Made by a program: the position numbers and the translations under genes
In this document: positions 1-7,228 of the stretch, piece after piece
Numbering within the stretch: the first letter of the stretch is position 1
Layout of the letters: every line of letters starts with the position of its first letter
NCBI GenBank assembly: GCA_021826485.1
Contig: JAKAZX010000043.1
Location: 1 to 15,560 of the forward strand
Direction of reading: 5' to 3'
Length of the DNA stretch: 15,560 nt
From: Pseudomonadota bacterium
Lineage (GTDB): Bacteria; Pseudomonadota; Alphaproteobacteria; Acetobacterales; Acetobacteraceae
Notes under the pieces: generated by a model
What the model was told of the DNA's origin: nothing
The model's input: only the letters and a program-made list of their open reading frames with translations
Database searches by the model: none

Positions 1-426
1 CGCGTGCAGCCGGAAGCGCACGCGCGAGCCTTGCGCATACAGCACCGCCTTCACCCCGGCGAACAGCGTCTGCGCGACCCGCCCCGGCGCCAGCGCATCG
101 CCGGCGGCATCGAGCGTGCAGCCCATCGCCAGGATCGCGGCAGCGCCCGCGCCGGCGATCTCAAAGGTCAGCAGCCCGTCCGTCACCTCGGAGGCGAACC
201 CCTCCGGCGCTGCCGCGGCGCCGACCAGCAGCGCGCGGTCCAGCGCCAGCCACAGCCAGTACGGCGCCTCGCCCCGGCGCTCGTTCGGCGCCAGATCGGG
301 CCGCCCCTCCGAGACCAGGAACATCCGGCCCGGCGTGATCAGCCGGATCGTCACACCGTCGCCCTGCGCCGCCGGGTCGGCGGCGCCGAGCTGATCGGCG
401 GCGGTGCGATGCACCAGATCAGCCAT
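1..426 (-). CDS. soxG: Sarcosine oxidase gamma subunit (partial, 3' end beyond window)
   Basis: This is the gamma subunit of heterotetrameric sarcosine oxidase. The family resembles a GcvT-like folate-binding fold and helps assemble the complex. The frame is open from an ATG at 426 to the window edge, giving 142 codons. The family usually has about 190-200 residues, so roughly the last quarter is missing. Recognisable family-like segments are the early TIRLITPGRMFLVSEG and, near the visible end, CTLDAAGDALAPGRVAQTLFAGVKAVLY. The start overlaps the end of soxA by 8 bp. A strong purine-rich ribosome site (GGGGGAG, minus strand, 440-434) sits 7 bases upstream and supports this ATG. Its place directly after soxA in the order B-D-A-G is typical of sox operons and makes the call firm. 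The overlap suggests translational coupling to soxA. Confidence 0.9.
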   Translation of the reverse strand, partial: MADLVHRTAADQLGAADPAAQGDGVTIRLITPGRMFLVSEGRPDLAPNERRGEAPYWLWLALDRALLVGAAAAPEGFASEVTDGLLTFEIAGAGAAAILAMGCTLDAAGDALAPGRVAQTLFAGVKAVLYAQGSRVRFRLHA

Positions 427-3358
427 GCAGCCGCTCCCCCGCCGGATCGAAGAACACCGGCGAACACAGGCGCGCGCGGGACAGGTGCCCGAGGTGATAC
501 AACTCCACCGTCTCCCCCGCCGCCGCCCGCGCGCGTCCCCGCTCGATCATGCCGAGCGCGATGCCGCGGCCGAGCGCCGGCGAATGCACGCTGGTGGTGA
601 TCCAGCCGATGCTGCGCCGCTGGCCATCCGCCGTGTGCTCCACGGCATGCGCGCCGACCGCGGGCGGCGCCGCCGGGTCGTCGGGCAGCAATCCGACGAA
701 CTGCCGCCGGTCCTCGCGCAGCGCATCGGGCATCAGCAGCGAGCGCTTGCCGACGAAATCGACCGGCTTCGCGCGCAGCGGCCCGGACATGCCGATATCG
801 CCGGGCAGCGTCATGCCGTCGGTATCCACGCCGATCAGGATATAGCCCTTCTCGGCCCGCAGCAGCGACGATGTTTCGACCCCGTACGGCGTGATGCCGT
901 GCGGCGTACCCTCCGTCAGCAGGCGTTGCAGCAGCGCCGGGCCGTAGCCGGCGGGAAGCGAAACTTCGTAGCTCCGCTCACCTGAAAAGCTGACGCGTGC
1001 GATGCGCCCCGGGATGCCGGCGATGCCGCCCTGCGCAATCGCCATGTGCGGCAGCGCGGTATCCGACAGGTCGATGTCGGTCAGCCTTGCCAGCACGTCG
1101 CGCGCGCGCGGCCCGGCAATGGCGAATGTACACCACGCGGCGGTCACGTCATGAAACGCGACGCGCATCGCCGGGCACTCGGTCTGCCGCCACGCTTCCA
1201 GCATCGCCAGCACGCCCTGCGTGTGGCTCGATGACGGCGACAGCAGATAGCGGTCCGGCGCGAGGCGCGTCACCACGCCGTCGTCATAGATGATGCCGGT
1301 CTCGCGCAGCAGCAGCGCATAGCGGATGCGGCCCGGCTTCAGGTTCGCCACCTCGTTGTAATAGACAATGTTGAGGAACGCCGCCGCATCCGGCCCGCCG
1401 ACCACGATCTTGCCGAGGCTGGAGGCATCGAACAGCCCGACGCCCGCCCGCGTCGCCGCGGCCTCGCGCCGGATCGCCTGCGCCGCCGTCTCGCCCGCGC
1501 GCGGATAGCAGGCCGGCCGCATCCAGCCGCCATATTCGCGAAACTCCGCGCCCAGGGCTGCATGGTCGCGATGCGCCGGCAGCCGCCGCCAGGGCGAGAA
1601 CAGCCGCCCGTGCCGCAGCCCGGCCAGCGCCCCGAACGGGACCGGCGTATAGGGCGGACGGAACGTCGTCGTCCCCACCTCGGGGATTGCCCGCCCGGTC
1701 GTCTCGGCCAGGATCGCCAGCCCGTTGACGTTGCTGGTCTTGCCTTGGTCGGTCGCCATGCCGAGCGTGGTGTAGCGCTTCAGATGCTCGACGGAGCTGT
1801 AGTTCTCCCGCGCGGCCAGCACGATGTCCTTGGATGTCACGTCGTTCTGCAGGTCCACCCACTGGCGCGCGCGGCGGATCGGCACGCGCCAATGGGCGCG
1901 GATCGGCGTGGCAGGCGGGTCGGGTTCGCAGTGCGGGGCGGCGATCGTCACCCGCGCGCCGAGGGCGGCGGCGGCGTCGGTGCCGGCCGCGTGCCCTTCC
2001 ACCAGCGCCGCGGCGATGCTCTCGGCGGCGATCACGTGCAGATCCGGCGGGCAGCGGTCGGGCAGGAAGGCGGCGCGCCCGTCATCCCAGCGCAGCGAGC
2101 CGCGCGCCTGGCTCAGCAGATGCAGGGACGGCGACCAGCCGCCCGACACCGCCAGCAGATCGGCCGGCACGCGCATGACGGCTTCGCGCGGCGAGGTGGC
2201 GTCTTGCGGGCCGAGATCGACCAGCCGCACCCCGTCGCGCCCGATCGCGCGCAGCGGCACCGCCCCGGGCAGCACGCGGATGCCGGCCGTGATCGCCGCC
2301 TCGGCGGCCGGCGGCAGGTCCGGCCGCAGATCGGCGACCATCACCGCCGCCCCGGCCGCACGCAGCGCCAGCGCGACCGCGTAGGCGGAATCGTTGTTGG
2401 TCGCGACCACCGCCTGCTCGCCGGCGCGCACGCCGTAGAGGCGGAGATATTGCATCACCGCATCGGCCGACATCACCCCCGGCCGGTCGTTGTCGGGGAA
2501 CACCAGCGGCCGTTCGATCGCGCCGGTGGCCAGCACCGTGCGCCGCGCCCGGATGGTCCACAGCCGCTCCCCGGCCCAGCCGGCCGGGGCGTCCGAGCGC
2601 CGCTCGACCATTCCCCAGGCGCCATGATCATAGGCGCCGAAGACAGTGGAGCGAGCGAAAATCCGTACGTTTCCGCGCCCGAGCGATGCCGAAACGGCAT
2701 CGGCCCAGCGGTCGCCGTTTTCGCCATTTATGGTCGCGTTTTGCCAGAGGAGCGACCCGCCGGGCGCGCTCCGGTCGTCGGCCAGGATCACCGAAAGGCC
2801 GGATTCGCCCGCCGCCCGCGCCGCCGCCAGCCCGGCCGGCCCGCCGCCCACCACCAGCACGTCGCAATGCGCCGTAAGTGCCTGGAATCGCCGCGAATCC
2901 GGCGCGGTCGCGACGCGGCCGAGGCCGGCCATGGCGCGTATCCGCGGCTCATAGCGATGCCAGTCGGGGAAGAACGCCTTGTAGTAGAAGCCGGCGGGCA
3001 GGAACGGGTGCAGCAGATCGAGCGCACCGTACCGGTCATGCGCCACGTCCGGCCTTGCATTCACGCCGCGCGCGGCCAGTCCTTCGCGCAGTTCGACTGT
3101 GGTGGCCCGGGCGTCCGGCTCCTGCACCTCGCCGTGCTGCACGTCCACGATGGCGTTCGGCTCCTCCACCCACGCGCCATACAGGCCACGCGGGCGGTGA
3201 TACTTGAAGCTGCGCCCGACGATGCGCACGCCATTGGCCAGCAGGGCGGAGGCGAGCGTATCCCCCGCCAGCCCCGCCAGCGCCCCGCCATCCCAGGTGA
3301 ACCGCAGCGTGCGCCCCCGGTCGATCCGCCCGCCTTCGGCTAACCGCTTAGCGGTCAT
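419..3358 (-). CDS. soxA: Sarcosine oxidase alpha subunit
   Basis: This is the 979-aa large subunit of heterotetrameric sarcosine oxidase, close to the usual length of 970-1000. It binds NAD and contributes the folate-binding half of the enzyme, where the methyl carbon of sarcosine is transferred to tetrahydrofolate. The N-terminal part (about 15-100) is the ferredoxin-like 2Fe-2S-fold domain that lacks cluster cysteines in this family; the visible motif is GRSFKYHRPRGL (48-59). A dinucleotide-binding motif VVGGGPAGLAAA lies at 169-180 and ATGAIERPLVFPDNDRPG at 277-294. Family signatures QWVDLQNDVTSKD (about 499-511) and SVEHLKRYTTLGMATDQGKTSN (about 522-543) follow. From about residue 590 onward the protein is GcvT/aminomethyltransferase-like. 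The frame stays open upstream, but ATG 3358 forms an ATGA overlap with the soxD stop and begins at the usual family N-terminus, so I chose it. A weak GGAAAA lies just upstream. Confidence 0.95.
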   Translation of the reverse strand: MTAKRLAEGGRIDRGRTLRFTWDGGALAGLAGDTLASALLANGVRIVGRSFKYHRPRGLYGAWVEEPNAIVDVQHGEVQEPDARATTVELREGLAARGVNARPDVAHDRYGALDLLHPFLPAGFYYKAFFPDWHRYEPRIRAMAGLGRVATAPDSRRFQALTAHCDVLVVGGGPAGLAAARAAGESGLSVILADDRSAPGGSLLWQNATINGENGDRWADAVSASLGRGNVRIFARSTVFGAYDHGAWGMVERRSDAPAGWAGERLWTIRARRTVLATGAIERPLVFPDNDRPGVMSADAVMQYLRLYGVRAGEQAVVATNNDSAYAVALALRAAGAAVMVADLRPDLPPAAEAAITAGIRVLPGAVPLRAIGRDGVRLVDLGPQDATSPREAVMRVPADLLAVSGGWSPSLHLLSQARGSLRWDDGRAAFLPDRCPPDLHVIAAESIAAALVEGHAAGTDAAAALGARVTIAAPHCEPDPPATPIRAHWRVPIRRARQWVDLQNDVTSKDIVLAARENYSSVEHLKRYTTLGMATDQGKTSNVNGLAILAETTGRAIPEVGTTTFRPPYTPVPFGALAGLRHGRLFSPWRRLPAHRDHAALGAEFREYGGWMRPACYPRAGETAAQAIRREAAATRAGVGLFDASSLGKIVVGGPDAAAFLNIVYYNEVANLKPGRIRYALLLRETGIIYDDGVVTRLAPDRYLLSPSSSHTQGVLAMLEAWRQTECPAMRVAFHDVTAAWCTFAIAGPRARDVLARLTDIDLSDTALPHMAIAQGGIAGIPGRIARVSFSGERSYEVSLPAGYGPALLQRLLTEGTPHGITPYGVETSSLLRAEKGYILIGVDTDGMTLPGDIGMSGPLRAKPVDFVGKRSLLMPDALREDRRQFVGLLPDDPAAPPAVGAHAVEHTADGQRRSIGWITTSVHSPALGRGIALGMIERGRARAAAGETVELYHLGHLSRARLCSPVFFDPAGERLHG

Positions 3359-3606
3359 GGCTTTTCCGCCGACAGAATGGCATGCGTCACGGTGTCGCGC
3401 GTGAGCGTGAACCACTGGCCGCAACCATTTGTGTGGCACCAGTTTTCCCGGTGTGCGCCCTTCTCGTTGCTGCGCATGTAGAGGTAGTCCGCCCAGTCGG
3501 CATCCGTGACCGATTCGGCCGGTCCGGGGCGGATCACGGGTTCGCCGCCGTAGCTGAACTCCGGCTCCGCGCGCGGCCCGCACCAGGGGCAGGGGATCAG
3601 CAGCAT
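3355..3606 (-). CDS. soxD: Sarcosine oxidase delta subunit, zinc-binding
   Basis: This small 83-aa subunit of heterotetrameric sarcosine oxidase is known in the family to bind a structural zinc ion and to pack against the alpha subunit. The expected ligands are visible: the N-terminal CPWCG (Cys6, Cys9) and a C-terminal WCHTNGCGQWF segment (His58, Cys62). A further cysteine, Cys57, sits next to His58 and is not needed for the known site. Other family features are the central DADWADYLYMRSNEKG and the C-terminal region after RDT. The gene starts 10 bases after the soxB stop, has only a weak GAGAA-like ribosome site, and ends in a 4-bp overlap with soxA, so it is probably translated by coupling to both neighbours. 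Confidence 0.93.
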   Translation of the reverse strand: MLLIPCPWCGPRAEPEFSYGGEPVIRPGPAESVTDADWADYLYMRSNEKGAHRENWCHTNGCGQWFTLTRDTVTHAILSAEKP

Positions 3607-3616
3607 GCCTGCGTTC

Positions 3617-4864
3617 TCAATGGGTTATGCCGGCGCCGGCGGCTTCGTCGATCAGCGCGCCGGTGGCGAAGCGGCCGAGATCGAACGGGGCGGAGATCGG
3701 GTGGTGCGCACCGGTGGCGATCGCATGGGCCAGGAAATATCCGCCGGCCGGCGTCGCCTTGAAGCCACCGGTGCCCCAGCCGCAGTTCAAATACAGATTG
3801 CCGACTGGGGAGGGGCCGAGGATCGGGCTGTAGTCCCACGGCACGTCCACGATCCCCGCCCATTGCCGCAGCAGCTTCAGGCGCCGGAAGGCCGGGAAGA
3901 TTTCCAGCATTCCGGCGACGATGGTCTGCGTGGTCGGCAGGTTGCCGCGCTGTGCATAGGACGGATACAGGTCCAGCCCCGCCCCGAACACCAGCTCTCC
4001 CTTGTCGGACTGGGATATGTACATGCCGGTCGCCCAGGAACTGGCGACCGCGTGCAGCACCGGCTTGATCGGTTCGCTCACCATCGCCTGCAAGGCATAG
4101 CTGGTGATCGGCAGCCGGAACCCCGCCTTCGCCGCCAGCACGCCGCAATGGCCGGAGGGCGACAGGCCGACCGCCCCGGCGCTGACCGGCCCGCGCGTGG
4201 TCTCCAGCCCGATCACCTTGCCGCTGCGGATGATGAAGCCCGTCACCTCGCAATTCTGAATGATATCAACGCCCAACCCGTCGGCGGCGCGGGCGTAGCC
4301 CCAGGCCACGGCATCGTGCCGGGCGATGCCGCCGCGCCGCTGCACGAAGGCGCCGTGGATCGGATACCGCGCGTCGGGGCCGAAATTGGCCAGCGGCAGT
4401 TCGGCGCGCACCTGCTCGGCCGACAGCAATTCGGTGTCGATGCCGTTGATCTGCATGGCGTTCACCGCCCGCGCCATCATCTCCATGTCATGGTCGGAAT
4501 GGCCGATGTAGAACACGCCGCGCTGGCTGAGCATGATGTTGTAGTTCAGCTCCTCGCTGAGCTGCTCGTACTGGCGGAGCGCGAAGTCGTACAGCGCGAC
4601 ACTTTGCGGGAAGAAGTAGTTGGAACGGACGATGGTGGTGTTGCGCCCGGTGTTGCCGCCGCCGAGCCAGCCGCGCTCCAGCACCGCGATGCGACCGACC
4701 TTGTGGCGTTTGGCGAGGTAGTAGGCGGCGGCCAGCCCGTGGCCGCCGCCGCCGACGATGACGGCATCGTAGCGCGGCTGCAACGGCGGCGACCGCCATG
4801 CGGCGGGCCACGCACGGTGGCCGGCAAGTCCCTGGCGCAGCAGCGAAGTGGCGGAATAGCGCAT
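3617..4864 (-). CDS. soxB: Sarcosine oxidase beta subunit
   Basis: This is the 415-aa catalytic beta subunit, the normal length for the family. It carries the FAD that oxidises sarcosine and the covalently attached FMN that passes electrons to oxygen. The FAD-binding motif is VIVGGGGHGLAAAYYLAK at about 35-52. ARHDAVAWGYARAA (about 181-194) carries His183, which aligns with the histidine known to hold FMN covalently. Further signatures are SQRGVFYIGHSDHD, ISQSDKGELVFGAG and the C-terminal NCGWGTGGFKATP, typical of DadA/DAO-type amine oxidases. The ATG lies 4 bases after the stop of the upstream MFS gene and has no clear ribosome site, so expression probably depends on coupling to that gene. 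The four-gene order B-D-A-G makes the identification secure. Confidence 0.95.
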   Translation of the reverse strand: MRYSATSLLRQGLAGHRAWPAAWRSPPLQPRYDAVIVGGGGHGLAAAYYLAKRHKVGRIAVLERGWLGGGNTGRNTTIVRSNYFFPQSVALYDFALRQYEQLSEELNYNIMLSQRGVFYIGHSDHDMEMMARAVNAMQINGIDTELLSAEQVRAELPLANFGPDARYPIHGAFVQRRGGIARHDAVAWGYARAADGLGVDIIQNCEVTGFIIRSGKVIGLETTRGPVSAGAVGLSPSGHCGVLAAKAGFRLPITSYALQAMVSEPIKPVLHAVASSWATGMYISQSDKGELVFGAGLDLYPSYAQRGNLPTTQTIVAGMLEIFPAFRRLKLLRQWAGIVDVPWDYSPILGPSPVGNLYLNCGWGTGGFKATPAGGYFLAHAIATGAHHPISAPFDLGRFATGALIDEAAGAGITH

Positions 4865-4868
4865 GCGA

Positions 4869-6140
4869 TCAATCGGTCATCTGGGGGGAACGGCGGTGCA
4901 GCAGCGCCCGCCATAGCGGGCCGGCCACCCGCGCGCCAAGCTCGGCATGGCGCGGCGGGCCGGACGGGGCGGGGACGAAAGCGGACCGGCGGTCGCGCGG
5001 CACTTCCCCGCGCAGCAGCATGCGCGCCCCGGTGAACAGCCCCAGCGCCGCCAGCACCAGCGCCAGATAGCCGAACAGCCCCGCCGGCCCGGTCCGCCCC
5101 ATCAGCAGCCCCGCCACCGAGGGACTGACCGAGGAGCCGAGCGACCAGATGAACAGCAGCCCGCCGCTTGCGGCCACATAGTCCCCGCGCTCCATCCGGT
5201 CGTTGGTCTGCCCGGCGCCGAGCCCGTACAGCGGCGCGGTCAGCCCGGACAGGCAGAAGCCGAGCGCCGCGACCGCGACGAACGCCACGCCCGCGGCCAG
5301 CCCCAGCGCCACCGCGAACAGGAACGCCGCCGTCACCGCGCCCACCATCACCGGCCGCCGCCCGAACCGGTCCGACAGCATGCCTACCGGATACTGCACC
5401 AGCAGCCCGGCCACCATGCCGGCCGAGATATAGGCGGCGACCGAGCCGGCGCCGTAGCCGGCACGTTCCAGGAACACCGGCACGAGCGAGTAGTAGGCGC
5501 CGTTGATGAGGCCGGAGGCGAGGCAGCAGGCGACCCCGACCGGAGAGGCGCGGTACAGCCGGCCGAGCGCGAAATGCGCCTGCGGCCGCACTTCCGGATT
5601 GGCCTGGCGGGTCAGTGCCATCGGCAGCACCGCGGTCGCGAAGGCGATGCCGACCAGCACGAACATCACCGGCGTCGCCGCGACGACATTCAGCGCCAGC
5701 GGCCCCGCCGCACTCGCCCCCCAGGAGGCGACCAGATAGGCGCCGAACACCCGCCCGCGCGTGCTGCTGTCCGCCCGGTCGTTGAGCCAGCTTTCCACCA
5801 CCAGGAACATCCCGGAACTGGCATAGCCGATGCCGAGCCGCAGCAGCCCCACCTGCCAGGCGGTGTGCGCGAACACCAGCAGCAGCGCCGCGTCCGCCGC
5901 GATCGCGGCGAACACGGCGAAGGCGCGGATATGCCCGGCTCGCATCACCACCCGGTCGCAGGTCAGCGCCCCGGCCAGGAAGCCCACGTAATACGCCGAG
6001 GCCACCACGCCGATCGCCGAGGCGGACGCGCCGACCCGCAGCAGCAGCAGCGGAATCAGCGGCGTCATGATGCCGAGCGCGCCCTGGGCGCAGACCAGCC
6101 CGAGCAGAACCGGCAACAATGGCGCAAGGCGGAACGGCAT
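4869..6140 (-). CDS. MFS transporter, first gene of the sarcosine oxidase operon
   Basis: This 423-aa protein has many hydrophobic stretches in the pattern of a 12-helix major facilitator superfamily transporter, probably of the inner membrane. The second half has a clear MFS motif A-like loop, GMLSDRFGRRPVMVG. The equivalent N-terminal loop is degenerate (CDRVVMRAG). The conserved SGMFLVVESWLNDR is like that in YcaD-type MFS proteins. The C-terminal tail of about 40 residues is polar and arginine/proline-rich. It is the promoter-proximal gene, followed 4 bases later by soxB, so it is almost certainly co-transcribed with soxBDAG. Uptake of sarcosine or a methylated precursor, or export of a product, are guesses from context; the substrate cannot be read from the sequence. 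The start is the first ATG after the intergenic region. No strong ribosome site is visible, so the exact start is less certain. Confidence 0.85.
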   Translation of the reverse strand: MPFRLAPLLPVLLGLVCAQGALGIMTPLIPLLLLRVGASASAIGVVASAYYVGFLAGALTCDRVVMRAGHIRAFAVFAAIAADAALLLVFAHTAWQVGLLRLGIGYASSGMFLVVESWLNDRADSSTRGRVFGAYLVASWGASAAGPLALNVVAATPVMFVLVGIAFATAVLPMALTRQANPEVRPQAHFALGRLYRASPVGVACCLASGLINGAYYSLVPVFLERAGYGAGSVAAYISAGMVAGLLVQYPVGMLSDRFGRRPVMVGAVTAAFLFAVALGLAAGVAFVAVAALGFCLSGLTAPLYGLGAGQTNDRMERGDYVAASGGLLFIWSLGSSVSPSVAGLLMGRTGPAGLFGYLALVLAALGLFTGARMLLRGEVPRDRRSAFVPAPSGPPRHAELGARVAGPLWRALLHRRSPQMTD

Positions 6141-6175
6141 GCCGCATCATGCCAGCCGCCGCCCGTTCCGCCCGC

Positions 6176-6204
6176 ATCCTATTTTTTCATGCGACAATCG
6201 ACAT
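6176..6204 (-). promoter_or_regulatory. Candidate sigma-70-type promoter of the MFS-soxBDAG operon
   Basis: On the minus strand, ATGTCG (6204-6199) and TAGGAT (6181-6176) are separated by exactly 17 bases, in the only AT-rich patch of this intergenic region. Transcription would start near 6169, about 29 bases before the MFS start codon. The -35 matches the consensus at only three of six positions, so the call rests on spacing and location. Confidence 0.35.
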
Positions 6205-6211
6205 TTGCGAT
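6197..6211. promoter_or_regulatory. Candidate LysR-type operator (T-N11-A dyad)
   Basis: The sequence ATCG-N7-CGAT is a perfect inverted repeat that contains the T-N11-A core typical of LysR-family recognition sites (T6198, A6210). A looser outer dyad, GCGACAA (6191-6197) with TTGTCCGC (6213-6220), extends it. It lies between a divergent LysR gene and its likely target operon and overlaps the putative -35 of the MFS-sox promoter. That position fits autoregulation or repression without inducer; activation often uses a site further upstream. Confidence 0.5.
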
Positions 6212-6264
6212 CTTGTCCGCCCGCACGCGATGGGTTGGATAGGCGGGCCACGAGCGAGGCGAAG

Positions 6265-7221
6265 ATGATCGACCGCCGCTGGCTGCCGCTGAACGCCCTG
6301 CGCGCCTTCGAGGCGGTGGGCCGCCAGCTCAGCTTCACCGCCGCCGCCCAGGCGCTCAGCGTGTCGCAGAGCGCGGTCAGCCGCCATGTGATCGCCCTCG
6401 AAGGGCTGCTCGGCACGCCGCTGTTCGAGCGCCGGCCCGGCGCCTTCGCGCTCACCGACGCGGGCACGGCGCTGCTGCCGGTGGTGCGCAAGGCGTTCGA
6501 CCGGATCGAGCAGACGCTGAACGAGATCGTGCATGACGGCGGCGGGCGCACCCGCAGCCTGCGGGTGCAGTTGCCGCCCAGCTTCGCGCAGCGCCTGGCC
6601 GTGCCGCTGCTGAAGGAGTTCCGCGGCGTCTGCCCGGACGTGATCCTGGACATCGAAAGCGCCTATCAGGTCGGCCCGCCGGCCCGCGATGCCGACATCG
6701 CGGTGATCTACGCCAAGCCGCAGGTCAGCGACCGGGTGTCCAACCTGCTGTGGATGGAGCGGCTGGTGCCGATGTGCCATCCGCAGGCGGCCTCCGGCGC
6801 CGCCGACGGCCTCGCCGCGCTGCTCGGCCGCAGCGAATTGCTGCACGGCAAGCTGGAGGGGGAGCCGCGGCACAAATTCTGGCACATGCTGGTGCGCGCC
6901 GAGGGGATCGCGGTCGAGACCGAGCGCGGGCTGGTGTTCGACACCAGCGCGCTGGCCGCCGACTACGCGCTGTCGGGGGAGGGGATCGCGCTGCTCGACC
7001 CGCGCCTGTTCGCCGCCGAACTCGCCGCCGGCCGGCTGGTCGCGCCGTTCGCGGCGGCGCTGGAAACCGGCTACGGCTATTACCTGACCATCCACCCCGA
7101 GGATTTGGCCGACCCGGCGGTCGCGCGGTTCCGCACCTGGATGATCGAGCGTTTCAGCCTGCCACCCGCGCTCCCCGCCGGGTTGCGCGTGGTCGGCCAG
7201 GGCGCGGGGCGGCCCGAGTAA
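6265..7221 (+). CDS. LysR-family transcriptional regulator, GcvA-like
   Basis: This 318-aa DNA-binding regulator has the usual LysR length. The N-terminal winged helix-turn-helix covers about residues 8-66, with PLNALRAFEAVGRQLSFTAA (8-27) and the recognition helix SQSAVSRHVIALE (34-46), followed by LFERR. Residues from about 98 onward form the effector-binding domain. The N-terminus with DRRWLPLNALRAFEAV is typical of the GcvA-like subgroup, whose namesake controls glycine cleavage; this is suggestive next to a glycine-producing sarcosine oxidase. The open frame continues upstream, but ATG 6265 starts at the family N-terminus and has GAGG (6256-6259) 5 bases before it. The gene is divergent from MFS-soxBDAG and probably regulates that operon. 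Its stop is only 7 bases from the stop of the convergent monooxygenase fusion. Confidence 0.92.
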   Translation: MIDRRWLPLNALRAFEAVGRQLSFTAAAQALSVSQSAVSRHVIALEGLLGTPLFERRPGAFALTDAGTALLPVVRKAFDRIEQTLNEIVHDGGGRTRSLRVQLPPSFAQRLAVPLLKEFRGVCPDVILDIESAYQVGPPARDADIAVIYAKPQVSDRVSNLLWMERLVPMCHPQAASGAADGLAALLGRSELLHGKLEGEPRHKFWHMLVRAEGIAVETERGLVFDTSALAADYALSGEGIALLDPRLFAAELAAGRLVAPFAAALETGYGYYLTIHPEDLADPAVARFRTWMIERFSLPPALPAGLRVVGQGAGRPE

Positions 7222-7228
7222 CGCGGGC

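Noticed and set aside
1562..3343. Open frame of 593 codons on the plus strand opposite soxA
   Set aside because: It lies wholly antisense to a well-supported enzyme gene. Its translation is arginine/proline/glycine/histidine-rich and resembles no family; such frames arise from third-position G/C bias.
3359..3583. Longer soxA start at 3583
   Set aside because: The extension overlaps almost all of soxD in another frame and does not look like SoxA. ATG 3358 matches the family N-terminus and the typical ATGA overlap.
3605..5035. Open frame of 476 codons on the plus strand opposite soxB and the MFS gene
   Set aside because: It spans the antisense of two clear genes and their junction, has no recognisable motif, and has shadow-type low-complexity composition.
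4947..6242. Open frame of 431 codons on the plus strand opposite the MFS gene
   Set aside because: The product is dominated by Arg, Gln, His and Pro and mirrors the hydrophobic codons of the MFS gene. It is an antisense artefact.
6067..6264. Longer start for the LysR gene at 6067
   Set aside because: The extra residues come from the 5' end of the MFS gene read antisense and from the intergenic region. LysR proteins begin just before the helix-turn-helix, as at 6265, which has its own GAGG site.
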